Shown piece after piece: positions 16,657 through 26,039 of a stretch of 64,000 nucleotides of DNA (position 1 is the stretch's first letter; every line of letters begins with the position of its first letter). This DNA is from Roseococcus sp. SDR (lineage in GTDB: Bacteria; Pseudomonadota; Alphaproteobacteria; Acetobacterales; Acetobacteraceae), in assembly GCF_019083995.1 (NCBI RefSeq), contig NZ_JAHRCU010000012.1:62001-126000 (forward strand), written 5' to 3'. Under the pieces are notes generated by a model, which was not told the DNA's origin, did no database searches, and saw nothing but the letters and a program-made list of their open reading frames with translations. The position numbers were made by a program, and so were the translations under genes.

Positions 16657-17583
16657 ATGGCGTATGAGGCGAGGCGCGATTTCATCGGCTATGGCGCGAA
16701 CCCGCCTGACCCGCGCTGGCCGAATGGCGCGAAGCTGGCGCTGAACTTCGTGCTGAATGTGGAGGAGGGCTCCGAGCCTTCGGTGCAGGATGGCGAGGGG
16801 TTTTCGGAGACGAATCTCAGCGAGGCGCATGGGCGGAACCAGATCCCCAAAGGGCGCGATCTGGCGGCCGAGACGCTGTTCGAATATGGCAGCCGGGTGG
16901 GCTTCTGGCGCATCACGCGGATGTTCGCGGAGCGTGGGCTGCCGCTGACCATGTTCGCCTGCGCGCTGGCGGTGGAGCGCAATCCGGAGATCGCGCAGGC
17001 CATCCGAAATTCCGGGAATGACGTCTGCTCGCACGGCTGGCGCTGGATCAAGCATTTCGAGCTGGAGGAGGCGGAGGAGCGCGAGCATATCGCGCGCGCT
17101 GTCGCCTCGCTGGAACGGACCACGGGGCAGAAGCCGTCCGGCTGGTATTGCCGCTACGGACCCTCGGTGAACACGCGAAGGCTGGTCGCCGAGCATGGGG
17201 GCTTTCTCTACGACAGCGACCATTATGGGGATGAGCTGCCCTTCTGGGTGACGATCGAGGGGCAGGGCCACCTGATCGTGCCCTATTCGATGGCGACGAA
17301 TGACGCGAAGTATTTCGGCGCGATCGGCAATGGCGAGCAGTGGTTCGGCTATATCCGCGACGCCTTCGACACCATGCTGGATGAGGGGCGGCGCGGCAGG
17401 CCCGCGATGATGTCGGTGGGGCTGCATCCGCGCATCACGGGCCAGCCGGCGCGGGCTGCGGGGCTGCGGCGCCTGCTGGACCATGTGATGGCCCAGCCCG
17501 ATGTCTGGGTGGCGCGGCGCGAGGATATCGCGCGGCACTGGGTGGCCACGCACCCCTATCCGGGGCGCGGGCTGAACGAGTGA
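16657..17583 (+). CDS. Polysaccharide-deacetylase-fold hydrolase, PuuE (allantoinase)-like
   Basis: 308 residues. An N-terminal cap (RDFIGYGANPPDPRWPNGAK, then LALNFVLNVEEGSE) and the SEAHGRNQIPKGRDLA segment match the metal-independent allantoinase PuuE family rather than chitin deacetylases. Later motifs are VCSHGWRW and PSGWYCRYGPS. PuuE opens allantoin to allantoate in purine breakdown. No other ureide gene is adjacent, so an amidase on a related cyclic amide or a peptidoglycan-type substrate remains possible. It is divergent from the CoA transferase across 81 bases and convergent with a Bug gene. Confidence 0.8.
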   Translation: MAYEARRDFIGYGANPPDPRWPNGAKLALNFVLNVEEGSEPSVQDGEGFSETNLSEAHGRNQIPKGRDLAAETLFEYGSRVGFWRITRMFAERGLPLTMFACALAVERNPEIAQAIRNSGNDVCSHGWRWIKHFELEEAEEREHIARAVASLERTTGQKPSGWYCRYGPSVNTRRLVAEHGGFLYDSDHYGDELPFWVTIEGQGHLIVPYSMATNDAKYFGAIGNGEQWFGYIRDAFDTMLDEGRRGRPAMMSVGLHPRITGQPARAAGLRRLLDHVMAQPDVWVARREDIARHWVATHPYPGRGLNE

Positions 17584-17644
17584 GGCCGAAGTCAGGAAGA
17601 CGCGGCACGCAGGCCCGAGCGCCCGAACGGGCGCCGCCGCCTGT

Positions 17645-17713
17645 GCGGCGAAGCCGAGAGCCGCGGAGGCGGCCCGCCGGCGTCTGAGGCACACGGAGGC
17701 GAAGCCTTCGTGT
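17645..17713. repeat. Palindromic repeat family C, copy 3, plus terminator-like hairpin
   Basis: 17645-17689 matches the 38187-38230 element: GCGGCGAAGCC, a GC-rich stem around GGA, then GGCGTCTGAGG. It is followed by a hairpin ACACGGAGGC-GAA-GCCTTCGTGT (17691-17713, one mismatch in ten). The element sits between convergent genes and is probably a bidirectional terminator. Confidence 0.6.
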
Positions 17714-17722
17714 CGGCCAAGA

Positions 17723-18694
17723 CTAATCCGCTCTGATCCCGGCCTCGCGCACCAGGCGGCCCCAGCGTTCCACCTCGGCCTGCATGAAGCTCCGGGAGCG
17801 GTCGGGCTCCCAGCCCAGCATGTCGAAGCCGCCTTCCTCGCCGCGGCGGCGCAGGTCAGCGTCGCGGATGGCGAGTTGCGTGGCGCGGCTGATCTCCGCC
17901 AGCACCGGCCGGGGCACGGCGGTGTTGGTGAGCATCGCGGTCCAGTTGGTCATCTCCAGGCCGGGCGCATTGGCCTCGATCACGGTCGGGATGTCGGGCA
18001 CCAGGCGGTGGCGCGCGGAACTGGTGACGGCGAGGCCGCGCAGGCGACCGGCCTGAATTTGCGCCAGGCATTCGGGCAGGTTGGAGACCATGAAGTCGAG
18101 ATTGCCGGCGACGAGGTCTGTCACGCCGGGCGCCCCGCCGCGATAGGGCACATGGGTGATGTTGCCGCCGGCGCCGGAGACGCGGCGGAAGAGTTCCAGC
18201 CCCAGATGGGGCGGTGAACCATTGCCGGAGGAGCCGCCATTGAGCACGCGCGCGCGCGATTGGGCGATGAGATCGGCCAGCGAGCGCGCGGGGTTGTTGG
18301 CGTTCACGACCACGACGAGCGGCAGCGAACCCAGCACCGAGACGGGCACGAAATCCCGCATCAGGTCATAGGGCGCGTTGGGGAAGAGGCTGACATTCAC
18401 CGCATGGGTGAGGGTGATGGCCAGCAGCGTGTGGCCGTCAGGCGGGGATTTCGCCGCGGCATCGGCGCCGATCAGCGCATTGCCGCCGGCCCGGTTTTCG
18501 ACCACGACGGGCTTGCCCCAGATCTCGGAGAGCTTCTGGGCCACGAGGCGGGCCATGATGTCGGTGAGGCCAGCGGGGGTGAAGGGCACGATGTAGCGCA
18601 CGGCGCGGTCGGGAAAGGCTGGCGCGGGCTGCGCCTGGGCGAGCATGGGAAGGCCGAAGGGCAGGCCGAAAGCCGCCCGGCGGGTGATGGACAT
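17723..18694 (-). CDS. Bug-family tripartite tricarboxylate transporter substrate-binding protein
   Basis: 323 residues. The signal peptide (MSITRRAAFGLPFGLPMLAQ) contains an RR pair. The Bug motif VRYIVPFTPAGLTDIMARLV is followed by NGGSSGNGSPPHLGLELF and PYRGGAPGVTDL. GGAGGAG sits about seven bases before the ATG. This is a second orphan Bug receptor, only moderately similar to the one at 12962; ligand unknown. It is convergent with the PuuE-like gene and divergent from the serine hydrolase, so it is probably transcribed alone. Confidence 0.9.
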   Translation of the reverse strand: MSITRRAAFGLPFGLPMLAQAQPAPAFPDRAVRYIVPFTPAGLTDIMARLVAQKLSEIWGKPVVVENRAGGNALIGADAAAKSPPDGHTLLAITLTHAVNVSLFPNAPYDLMRDFVPVSVLGSLPLVVVVNANNPARSLADLIAQSRARVLNGGSSGNGSPPHLGLELFRRVSGAGGNITHVPYRGGAPGVTDLVAGNLDFMVSNLPECLAQIQAGRLRGLAVTSSARHRLVPDIPTVIEANAPGLEMTNWTAMLTNTAVPRPVLAEISRATQLAIRDADLRRRGEEGGFDMLGWEPDRSRSFMQAEVERWGRLVREAGIRAD

Positions 18695-18826
18695 GAATAC
18701 TCCTCCGATGGGCGAGCCTTGTGTGTTTCGGGGGCGCCCTTGGGCGGAAGTTTAGGCGAAGCCGGGGCTGGTTTGGCAAGCCGCGAAGGCTCTGGCGTAA
18801 TGCGCTGATCTTCGGAGGAAACGATC

Positions 18827-19942
18827 ATGACCGACGCCTTCCCGCTGCCCAGCGCCAGCCCCGCGGAGCTGGGCCTGGACCCCGCGAAGCTCGACCTGCT
18901 CTGCGCGCGGATCGAGGCCGATATCGCGGCGGGGCACCACCCCGGCGCGCAGGTGGCGATCGCCCGGCACGGCAAGCTTGGCTTCTTCCGCAGCTTCGGC
19001 GCGGCGCGGCGCGATATCGCCGCGAATGACGCGACGCTCTGGCTGCTCTACTCCAACACCAAGGTCATCACCGCTGCCGGGCTTTGGGCGTTGGCGGAGG
19101 ATGGCCGACTGCGGCTGACCGACACCATCGCGCAGCACCTGCCGGGCTTCGAGGCGGGCGGGAAGGGCAACATCACCTTCATCGAGCTGCTGACCCACCA
19201 GGCGGGCTTCCCGAGTGCCGAGGTGCCGGCCGCCGCCTGGGAGGATGCGGCCCTGCTGCGGGAGGTGGTCTGCGGCTTCACGCTGGAATGGGAGCCTGGC
19301 AGCAGCGTGCGTTACCACCCGGCCTCGGCGCATTGGGTGGCGGCCGCCGTGATCCGAGCTGTGACGGGCGAGGACCACCGCGCCTATCTGCGGCGGCGGA
19401 TCATCGCGCCGCTGGGGCTGGAGGGGGAGCTGTTTGTCGGCGTGCCGCCCGAGGTGCAGCCGCGCACGGTGGACATGCACGACGTGGACGGCTCGGTGCG
19501 GATGCCGGAGGGCACGGCCGCGCATCGGGCGGCGGGCATTCCGGGCGGCGGCGGCTATGGCACGGCGCGGGCGATGGCGGCCTTCTACCAGGCGCTGCTG
19601 AACGGCGGCGCGGTGGCGGGGCGGCGCATCATCTCACCACGGATGATCGGCTATGCCATCCGCAACTACACGGGCGACCGGGCGGATGAATACAACGGGA
19701 TGCCGATGCATCGCGGGCTGGGGCCGCATCTGCGGGGCGAGACGGCCGCCATTCGTGGGCTGGGGGACATCGCGCATCCCGGCACCTTCGGGCATGGCGG
19801 CGTGGGGTCTTCCTATTGCTGGGGCGATCCGGCCTCCGGCGTGTCCTTCGCCTTCCTCTCGAACACCCGTCAGACCGAGGAATTCCACGGGCCGCGGATG
19901 AACACGATCAGCAACCTGGTGCACGCCGCCATCATTTCGTGA
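18827..19942 (+). CDS. Serine hydrolase of the beta-lactamase (class C/esterase) family
   Basis: 371 residues. The SxxK nucleophile motif is in LYSNTKVITAAGLW near residue 69; conserved segments LLTHQAGFPS, PGSSVRYHPASAHW and a late HGGVGSSYCW follow. No signal peptide is seen, so it is probably cytoplasmic, in line with esterase-type members of the family rather than resistance beta-lactamases. GGAGGAA precedes the ATG. Its 3' end overlaps the convergent parB by 11 bases. The substrate is unknown; ester or amide hydrolysis is the safe statement. Confidence 0.82.
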   Translation: MTDAFPLPSASPAELGLDPAKLDLLCARIEADIAAGHHPGAQVAIARHGKLGFFRSFGAARRDIAANDATLWLLYSNTKVITAAGLWALAEDGRLRLTDTIAQHLPGFEAGGKGNITFIELLTHQAGFPSAEVPAAAWEDAALLREVVCGFTLEWEPGSSVRYHPASAHWVAAAVIRAVTGEDHRAYLRRRIIAPLGLEGELFVGVPPEVQPRTVDMHDVDGSVRMPEGTAAHRAAGIPGGGGYGTARAMAAFYQALLNGGAVAGRRIISPRMIGYAIRNYTGDRADEYNGMPMHRGLGPHLRGETAAIRGLGDIAHPGTFGHGGVGSSYCWGDPASGVSFAFLSNTRQTEEFHGPRMNTISNLVHAAIIS

Positions 19943-20774
19943 GCAGGCGCACCAGGCCGTCGAGCTGGTCGAGGTCCTTGTAGGCCAGCACCACCTGCCC
20001 GCCGCGCTGGCCGTGCCGGATGGTGACCTTGAGGCCGAGATGGGCGGTGATCTGCCGCTCCAGCGCGCGGGTCTCGGCGTCGGATTTGGGTTGGCGCGGC
20101 GCGGGGCCGACATTCTTCGTCGCCGCCAGCGCCTCGGCCTGTCGGACATTGAGGCCGCGATCCACCACCTGGAGAGCGAGGGCCACGGGATCCTTCGCAG
20201 TGAGCAGGGCGCGGGCATGGCCGGCGGTCAGCGCGCCCTCGCGCAGCAATTCGCGCACGCGTTCGGGCAGGTTCAGCAGGCGGAGTGTGTTGGCGACGTG
20301 GGGGCGGCTCTTGCCCACGGCGCGGGCCAGGGCCTCCTGCGTCAATCCGAACTGCTCCGTGAGGCGACCGTAGCCTTCCGCCTCTTCCAGGGCATTCAGG
20401 TCCTGGCGCTGCAGGTTCTCGACCAGGCCGGCGGCCATCGCCTCGCGGTCGGAAAAGTCGCGCACCAGGGCCGGAACCTCATGCAGGCCGGCGGCCTGTG
20501 CCGCACGCCAGCGGCGCTCGCCGCCGATGATCTGGTAGCGGTTGGCCTTGCCCTTGGTGGGGCGCACCAGGATGGGCTGCAGCACACCATGTTCGCGGAT
20601 GGAGGCGGTGAGTTCCGCCAGCGCCGCCTCATCCATCGCCTCGCGCGGCTGGAAGGGGCCGGGCTCCATGGCGCTGACCTGCAGCGTGCGCAGGCCGGGC
20701 GCGCCGGGGCTGACGGCGGCGGCATCGCCCAAAAGGGCGGAGAGACCGCGGCCGAGGGCGGGGGGTTTCGTCAT
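19932..20774 (-). CDS. parB: Chromosome-partitioning protein ParB
   Basis: 280 residues. The CTP-binding/ParB-Srx box includes VRPTKGKANRYQIIGGERRW (GERR motif), followed by the helix-turn-helix TQEALARAVGKSRPHVANTL and a C-terminal dimerisation helix region. ParB binds parS, spreads as a CTP-dependent clamp and cooperates with ParA to segregate the origin. Two parS-like sites are present at 22320 and 22357. Unusually, 167 bases with two hairpins separate it from parA, whereas these genes normally abut or overlap. Confidence 0.96.
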   Translation of the reverse strand: MTKPPALGRGLSALLGDAAAVSPGAPGLRTLQVSAMEPGPFQPREAMDEAALAELTASIREHGVLQPILVRPTKGKANRYQIIGGERRWRAAQAAGLHEVPALVRDFSDREAMAAGLVENLQRQDLNALEEAEGYGRLTEQFGLTQEALARAVGKSRPHVANTLRLLNLPERVRELLREGALTAGHARALLTAKDPVALALQVVDRGLNVRQAEALAATKNVGPAPRQPKSDAETRALERQITAHLGLKVTIRHGQRGGQVVLAYKDLDQLDGLVRLLTK

Positions 20775-20857
20775 GGGGCGGCCTCCTCGGCCATCCGGTG
20801 TGTGGTCATCGCCGGATGGTCACACTCAACATGGATCAGGATTAGAGCATGATCCGC

Positions 20858-20943
20858 AGAGGTGGAATCACCGAGGCGGTGAATCATCCTCTCAGCAACG
20901 GCCAGACCGTGACCCGCGCTTCCGTCAGCGCGAGTCACGGTCT
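20858..20943. repeat. Two hairpins between parA and parB
   Basis: Hairpin 1 (20858-20892) has an outer AGAGG/CCTCT and an inner TCACCG-AGG-CGGTGA. It follows the motif AGAGCATGATCC, which I recognise from short repeats common in alphaproteobacteria. Hairpin 2 has 16-base arms (20905-20920 and 20927-20942, one mismatch) and overlaps the parA stop codon. The element may attenuate parB transcription from parA or be an inserted repeat. Confidence 0.6.
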
Positions 20944-21766
20944 AGCGCTCCAGATCATTCTTCGCGAGCTCGCGCAGGCGGGCGCGGTGGCGGCGCAGGA
21001 ATTCGGCGGCGAGGCGAGTATAGGCCTCGGCGCCGGGGGAGCGCGGGTCATAGAAGGTGACGGGCAGGCCGTGCGACGGCGCCTCGGAGACGCGGACGTT
21101 GCGCGGGATCACGGTGTCGTAGACCTGGGACTTGAAGAAGCCGCGGACGTCCTCGGCCACGGCCTCGGAGAGGTTGTTCCGGCGGTCGAACATGGTCAGC
21201 ACGATGCCGTCCAAGCGCAGCTTCGGGTTGAAGCCGGCGCGGACGCGATCGAGCGTCTGGATGATCTGGGAGACGCCTTCGAGCGCGTAGAACTCGGCCT
21301 GGAGCGGCACCATCACGGATTCGGCGGCGACGAGCGCGTTCAGCGTGAGCAGGCCGAGCGAGGGCGGGCAGTCGAGCAGGATCCACTCCACGCCCTTGAG
21401 CGCGGCGGCACCCTTTTCCAGCGCCTCGCGCAGGCGGGTTTCGCGCCGGGCGAGGTCCACCAGCTCCAGCTCGCCGCCGGCCAGGTTCGGGTCGGCCGGG
21501 ATGATGGAGAGGTTGGGGATGGCGGTGGGCCGCAGCACCTCGGCCAGCGGCCGGCCCTCGACCAGCATGGCGTAGCTGCCGGCCCCACGGGCCGCGCGGG
21601 CGATGCCGAGACCGGTGGAGGCATTGCCCTGGGGGTCGAGGTCGATCAGTACCACGCGCTGGCGCGCGGCGAGCGCCGCGGCCAGGTTCACGGCCGTGGT
21701 GGTCTTGCCGACGCCACCCTTCTGGTTGGCGAGGGCCATGATGCGGAAGGTGGCGGGGTCAGACAC
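20942..21766 (-). CDS. parA: Chromosome-partitioning ATPase ParA (Soj)
   Basis: 274 residues. The deviant Walker A is ANQKGGVGKTTTAVNLA near residues 13-29, followed by DLDPQGNASTGLG and the Walker B-like ILLDCPPSLG. This is the short chromosomal ParA type, without an N-terminal DNA-binding domain. It forms ATP-dependent, nucleoid-bound gradients that pull ParB-parS complexes. The start overlaps the end of rsmG by eight bases, consistent with the conserved mnmG-rsmG-parA-parB operon. Confidence 0.96.
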   Translation of the reverse strand: MSDPATFRIMALANQKGGVGKTTTAVNLAAALAARQRVVLIDLDPQGNASTGLGIARAARGAGSYAMLVEGRPLAEVLRPTAIPNLSIIPADPNLAGGELELVDLARRETRLREALEKGAAALKGVEWILLDCPPSLGLLTLNALVAAESVMVPLQAEFYALEGVSQIIQTLDRVRAGFNPKLRLDGIVLTMFDRRNNLSEAVAEDVRGFFKSQVYDTVIPRNVRVSEAPSHGLPVTFYDPRSPGAEAYTRLAAEFLRRHRARLRELAKNDLER

Positions 21767-22364
21767 CGGCAGGGCGTATCTCGCTGAGGCGGAGGATGGT
21801 CGCTTGTGCGTCGGTGCGGCTTGGGAACCGCTCCGTCCGCATAAGCCAATGTGGCGCGGCGGCCGTCAACTCCGCCTCGGCCGTTCGGCCCTTCAAAAAC
21901 ACCGCGGTGCCGCTGGGGGCGAGGATTCGTGCGGCATGGGCGAGGAGATCCGTGAGCGGCGCAAGGGCGCGGGCGGTCAGCACCTCGATCTTCGGCAGGC
22001 GGGCGGCCTCGATTCGCATGGGGTGGACGCGGACATGGTGGAGGCCGAGCGTGCGGGCCACCTCCATCAGGAAGGCGCATTTGCGCCGGTCGGATTCCAC
22101 CAGATGCGTCTCCTCCTCCCGCCCGATGGCGATGACGAGGCCCGGGAGCCCGCCGCCGGAGCCGATATCGGCCAGCGGGCCGGGTGGCAGCAGCGGCAGC
22201 ATCTGCCAGCAATCCAGGATGTGGCGCTGCCAGGCTTCCTCTTCCGGCACGGCGGCGATCAGGTTGATGCGGGCGTTCCAGGTGAGCAGCAGGCGCAGGT
22301 AGTCCCGCAGTCGCGCCTCTGTTTCACGTGGAACATCGAGGCTAGGCTGGTCAGGCTGTTTCAC
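21759..22364 (-). CDS. rsmG: 16S rRNA (guanine-527-N7)-methyltransferase RsmG
   Basis: 201 residues. The SAM-binding loop is seen as [17 protein letters not shown] near residue 68, with flanking [14 protein letters not shown] and [13 protein letters not shown] typical of RsmG (GidB). It methylates G527 of 16S rRNA in the 530 loop; loss gives low-level streptomycin resistance in other bacteria. It overlaps mnmG by 14 bases and parA by eight. Its first codons contain two parS-like sites, so the coding sequence is constrained for ParB binding too. Confidence 0.95.
   Translation of the reverse strand: MKQPDQPSLDVPRETEARLRDYLRLLLTWNARINLIAAVPEEEAWQRHILDCWQMLPLLPPGPLADIGSGGGLPGLVIAIGREEETHLVESDRRKCAFLMEVARTLGLHHVRVHPMRIEAARLPKIEVLTARALAPLTDLLAHAARILAPSGTAVFLKGRTAEAELTAAAPHWLMRTERFPSRTDAQATILRLSEIRPAGV
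22320..22335. promoter_or_regulatory. parS centromere site 1
   Basis: TGTTTCACGTGGAACA matches the consensus TGTTTCACGTGAAACA at 15 of 16 positions; its reverse complement fits the TGTTNCACGTGAAACA form. It lies inside the 5' coding part of rsmG, close to parAB, as expected for origin-proximal parS. Confidence 0.85.
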
Positions 22365-24222
22365 GTGAAACGCCCCGGCGAAGATGGACGGCCAGTGCCG
22401 CGATGGCCGCCGGCGTGATGCCGGGGAGGCGCCCGGCGCCGCCGAGCGTGGTGGGGCGCGCGCGTTGCAGGCGGTCCCTCATCTCGTTGGAGAGGCCGGC
22501 GATCTCGGCGAAGTTCACCTCGGGCGGGATGGCCAGCGCCTCCTCGCGCTCCAGCAGGGCCCGCTCGCCGGCCTGACGGGCCAGATAGGGGCCGTAGAGC
22601 GCTTCCGCCTCGACATAGGCGCGGACACGGCGGGGCAGGTCGCGCAGCCAGGGGAAGAGACGCTCCGCCGCCTCGGCCGACATGGCGGGCAGGGCGAGTG
22701 TGTCGAGTGCGCTACGCCAGCGGCCATCCTGGTTCACCGCGACGCCGGCGGCGGCATAGGCGGCGGGGGTCGCGCCCTCGGCCCGGGCACGGTCCAGGGC
22801 GGCGGCGACGTCGGCTGCGAAGCGGCGGTGCAGCGCTGCCCGAGTCGGGCCGACGCAGCCCCAGGCGATGCCCTTCTCGGTCAGGCGCATCCCGGCATTG
22901 TCGGCGCGCAGGCTGAGGCGATACTCGGAGCGCGCGGTCAGCATGCGGTAGGGCTCGCTCACGCCCTGCAAGGTCAGGTCGTCCAGCAGCACGCCGAGAT
23001 AGGCCTCGGCGCGCGTCAGCGTGGCGGGTGCCGCACTGCCGGCCGCCACATGCGCGGCATTCACCCCGGCCAGCAGGCCTTGCGCGGCGGCTTCCTCATA
23101 GCCCGTCGTGCCGTTGATCTGCCCGGCCAGGAACAGGCCGGGCAGGGCCTTGCACTCCAGCGTCGGGCCCAGCGCGCGTGGGTCCACATGGTCGTATTCG
23201 ATGGCGTAGCCCGGCCGCAGGATCACCGTCCGTTCCAGCCCCGGGATGCTCGCAATCATCGCGCGCTGCACATCCTCGGGCAGGCTGGTCGAGATGCCGT
23301 TGGGATAGACCGTGGGGTCATCCAGCCCCTCCGGCTCCAGGAAGATCTGGTGCCGCTCGCGCTGGGCGAAGCGCACCACCTTGTCCTCCACCGAGGGGCA
23401 GTAGCGTGGGCCGACACCCTCGATCCGCCCGCCATAGACGGCCGAGAGGTGCAGGCTGCCGCGGATGATCTCATGCGTGCGGGCCGTGGTGTGGGTGATG
23501 CCGCATTCCACCTGGCGGTTGGTGATGGCCTCCGTCAGCCAGGAGAGCGGCTCAGGTTCCGCATCGCCCGGCTGCATCTCCAGGTTGGCCCAGTCGATCG
23601 TGCGCCCATCCAGGCGCGGCGGCGTGCCGGTCTTCAGCCGCGCGAGCGGCAGGCCGAGGCGTTCCAGTGCCAAAGCCAGGCCGACCGACGGCGCTTCGCC
23701 GACGCGCCCGGCCGGGATGCGCTGCTCGCCGATATGGATCACGCCGCGCAGGAAGGTGCCTGTGGTGATGACCAGCGCGCCACAGGCGATGCGCCGGCCC
23801 GTGCCGGTCACCACGCCCTGCAGGCGGCCGTCCTCGATCACCAGATCCTCAGCCGGCTCGCCCAGGATGGTCAGGTTCGCGGTCTCAGCCAGCAGCGCCT
23901 GCACGGCCTCCCGGTAGAGCCGCCGGTCGGCCTGCGCGCGGGGGCCGCGCACGGCGGGGCCCTTGCTGCGGTTCAGCAGCTTGAAATGGATGCCCGCCGC
24001 ATCCGCCGCGCGGCCCATGAGCCCATCCAGCGCATCCACCTCGCGCACCAGATGCCCCTTGCCGACGCCGCCGATCGCCGGGTTGCACGACATCTCGCCA
24101 AGCTTGGCGGGATCATGCGTCAGCAGCAGCGTTTGCGCGCCACAGCGCGCTGCCGCTGCAGCCGCCTCGCAGCCCGCATGGCCTCCGCCCACCACGATCA
24201 CATCGAAGCGCATATCCCACAT
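22351..24222 (-). CDS. mnmG: tRNA uridine-34 carboxymethylaminomethyl modification enzyme MnmG (GidA)
   Basis: 623 residues, normal length. The FAD dinucleotide motif is [20 protein letters not shown] at the N-terminus, with the conserved [20 protein letters not shown] box containing the catalytic cysteine. The C-terminal helical domain carries [19 protein letters not shown]. With MnmE it installs the cmnm5 group on wobble U34 using methylene-THF, FAD and NADH. The start may be 24222 or the ATG three codons later. It is placed with mnmE upstream (48-base gap) and rsmG overlapping downstream. Confidence 0.97.
   Translation of the reverse strand: MWDMRFDVIVVGGGHAGCEAAAAAARCGAQTLLLTHDPAKLGEMSCNPAIGGVGKGHLVREVDALDGLMGRAADAAGIHFKLLNRSKGPAVRGPRAQADRRLYREAVQALLAETANLTILGEPAEDLVIEDGRLQGVVTGTGRRIACGALVITTGTFLRGVIHIGEQRIPAGRVGEAPSVGLALALERLGLPLARLKTGTPPRLDGRTIDWANLEMQPGDAEPEPLSWLTEAITNRQVECGITHTTARTHEIIRGSLHLSAVYGGRIEGVGPRYCPSVEDKVVRFAQRERHQIFLEPEGLDDPTVYPNGISTSLPEDVQRAMIASIPGLERTVILRPGYAIEYDHVDPRALGPTLECKALPGLFLAGQINGTTGYEEAAAQGLLAGVNAAHVAAGSAAPATLTRAEAYLGVLLDDLTLQGVSEPYRMLTARSEYRLSLRADNAGMRLTEKGIAWGCVGPTRAALHRRFAADVAAALDRARAEGATPAAYAAAGVAVNQDGRWRSALDTLALPAMSAEAAERLFPWLRDLPRRVRAYVEAEALYGPYLARQAGERALLEREEALAIPPEVNFAEIAGLSNEMRDRLQRARPTTLGGAGRLPGITPAAIAALAVHLRRGVSRETA
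22357..22372. promoter_or_regulatory. parS centromere site 2
   Basis: TGTTTCACGTGAAACG matches the parS consensus at 15 of 16 positions. It overlaps the rsmG start codon and the 3' end of mnmG, 37 bases from site 1. Confidence 0.87.
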
Positions 24223-24270
24223 GGCGCGCGCTATAGCAGCGACCGAACGCCAGCGCGATTCATCGCGCGA

Positions 24271-25563
24271 TCACTTGCCGATGCAGAACTCGCCAAACAC
24301 CACGTCCAGCACCTGCTCCACATCCACGCGACCGGTCAGGCGCCCCAAGGCCCGTAGCGCTCGGCGCAGCGCCTCGGCGCGCAGTTCCGGCAGTCCGGCC
24401 TCGGGCAGGCGCGCCAGCTCCTCCACCGCCTCGCGCAGGGCGGCGCGATGGCGCGGGCGGGTCAGCACGGCGACCTCCGCCAGCCCGGCCCGGGCTGCCG
24501 CGGCCTCCTCCAGCCGCTGCCGCAGCGCCGCCAGCCCCTCGCCGGACCGCGCCGAGACGGGCAGCGCCCCCTCCAGCCCGGCATGCGGCAGGTCGGCCTT
24601 GTTCAGCACCACCAGCGCGTCCGGCCCGCGCAGCGCCAGTGTCGCCTCATCCGGCGCCGCATCGGCGGCAAAGACCAGCAGGCGCAGATCCGCCGTCTCG
24701 GCCCGCGCCAAGGCCCGCCGGATGCCCTCCTGCTCGATCTCGTCCGCCGCCTCGCGCAGCCCGGCCGTGTCGGCCAGCGTCACCGGCACGCCGGCCAGGA
24801 TCAGCCGCACCTCCACCACATCCCGCGTCGTGCCCGCCCGCGCCGAGACGATCGCCGCCTCCCGCCCCGCCAGCGCATTGAGCAGCGAGGATTTCCCGGC
24901 ATTGGGCGCGCCCAGGATCGCGATGGTCAGCCCCTCGCGCAGCTTCTCGCCGCGATCGCCCTCGGCCAGCATGGCCTCCAGCTCGCCGCGCAGCGTCGCC
25001 GCATCCGCCTCCACCCGCGCATCCAGGTCGCCAGGCAGGTCCTCCTCCTCGAATTCGATGAAGGCCTCCTGCCGCGCCAGGAGCTGCGTCAGCCGCTGCG
25101 CCCAGGCGGCGTGCCGCGCGGCCAGCCCGCCCTCGGCCTGGCGCAGGGCCTGGCGCCGCTGCGCTTCGGTCTCGGCCGAGATCAGATCCGCGATGCCCTC
25201 GGCCGCGGTCAGGTCCAGCCTTCCGTGCAGGAAGGCGCGGCGGGTGAATTCGCCAGGCTCCGCCGGCCGCGCACCCAGCGCCGCCAGCGCCTCCGCGACG
25301 GCCGCGATCACCGCCGGCCCGCCATGCAGGTGTAGTTCCGCGCTGTCCTCGCCCGTATAGCTGCCAGGGCCCGGGAACCACAGCACCAACGCCCGGTCCA
25401 GCTCGACGCCCGCATGCCGCAGCAGCCGCAGGCTCGCCCGGCGCGGCGCCGGCAGCCTCCCGGCCAAGGCCGCCAGCACCTCGCCCGTGCCGGCCCCCGA
25501 AAGCCGCATCACCGCCACGGCGGAGCGCCCTGCCCCCGTGGCCAGCGCGAAGATCACGCTCAC
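24271..25563 (-). CDS. mnmE: tRNA modification GTPase MnmE (TrmE)
   Basis: 430 residues. The N-terminal folate-binding domain begins IFALATGAGRSAVAVMRLSG. The inserted G domain has G1 GAPNAGKSSLLNAL, G2 GTTRDVVEV, G3 DTAGLRE and G4 NKAD. The C-terminus ends FGEFCIGK with the conserved CxGK cysteine. It is a dimeric, K+-activated GTPase acting with MnmG on U34 of several tRNAs. Its start overlaps the stop of the [2Fe-2S] protein gene by four bases (ATGA), so these are cotranscribed. Confidence 0.97.
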   Translation of the reverse strand: MSVIFALATGAGRSAVAVMRLSGAGTGEVLAALAGRLPAPRRASLRLLRHAGVELDRALVLWFPGPGSYTGEDSAELHLHGGPAVIAAVAEALAALGARPAEPGEFTRRAFLHGRLDLTAAEGIADLISAETEAQRRQALRQAEGGLAARHAAWAQRLTQLLARQEAFIEFEEEDLPGDLDARVEADAATLRGELEAMLAEGDRGEKLREGLTIAILGAPNAGKSSLLNALAGREAAIVSARAGTTRDVVEVRLILAGVPVTLADTAGLREAADEIEQEGIRRALARAETADLRLLVFAADAAPDEATLALRGPDALVVLNKADLPHAGLEGALPVSARSGEGLAALRQRLEEAAAARAGLAEVAVLTRPRHRAALREAVEELARLPEAGLPELRAEALRRALRALGRLTGRVDVEQVLDVVFGEFCIGK

Positions 25564-25913
25564 GCCTTGGCCGGGGGCACGTCTTTCTCGGTCAGCATCA
25601 GGCGCCGCGCCCGGCCGCCGGCCACCAGATGCGCCTGGAGCACCTCCTCAACATCCTCGCGGGTGCGGACCTGGTACCAGATGCCCTCCGGATAGATCAC
25701 CAGCGTCGGCCCGAACTCGCAGCGGTCGAGGCAGCCCGCCTGGTTGATCCGCACGCCTTTGAGCCCAAGCTCCTTCGCGCGCGCCTTCATGAAATCGCGC
25801 AGCGCCTCGCTGCCCGAGGCCGCGCAGCTGCCACGCTTGTGCCCGTCCGGCCGCCGGTTGCAGCAGACGAAGACATGCGCCTCGAAATAGGGCGGGGGGT
25901 CGGCCTCGGCCAT
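25560..25913 (-). CDS. Thioredoxin-like [2Fe-2S] ferredoxin
   Basis: 117 residues. Four cysteines in the spacing expected for thioredoxin-like ferredoxins are visible: CCNRRPDGHKRGSC near the N-terminus and GCLDRCEFGPTLVIYPEG in the second half. The fold resembles the NuoE C-terminal domain and the shethna-type ferredoxins. It probably carries electrons for an unidentified partner. It sits immediately upstream of mnmE with a four-base overlap; the biochemical link, if any, is unknown. Confidence 0.82.
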   Translation of the reverse strand: MAEADPPPYFEAHVFVCCNRRPDGHKRGSCAASGSEALRDFMKARAKELGLKGVRINQAGCLDRCEFGPTLVIYPEGIWYQVRTREDVEEVLQAHLVAGGRARRLMLTEKDVPPAKA

Positions 25914-26039
25914 GCGGCCTCCTTGGGGTCGGGTTCAACCCTCCATGTAGCAAGCGCCGCCAGCGACGGAAGGGAGGGGCCGCTTGACGCCGCCCCCCTC
26001 CGGGTGCTGCATCCCGTCACGCGCGCAACATCGGGAAAC

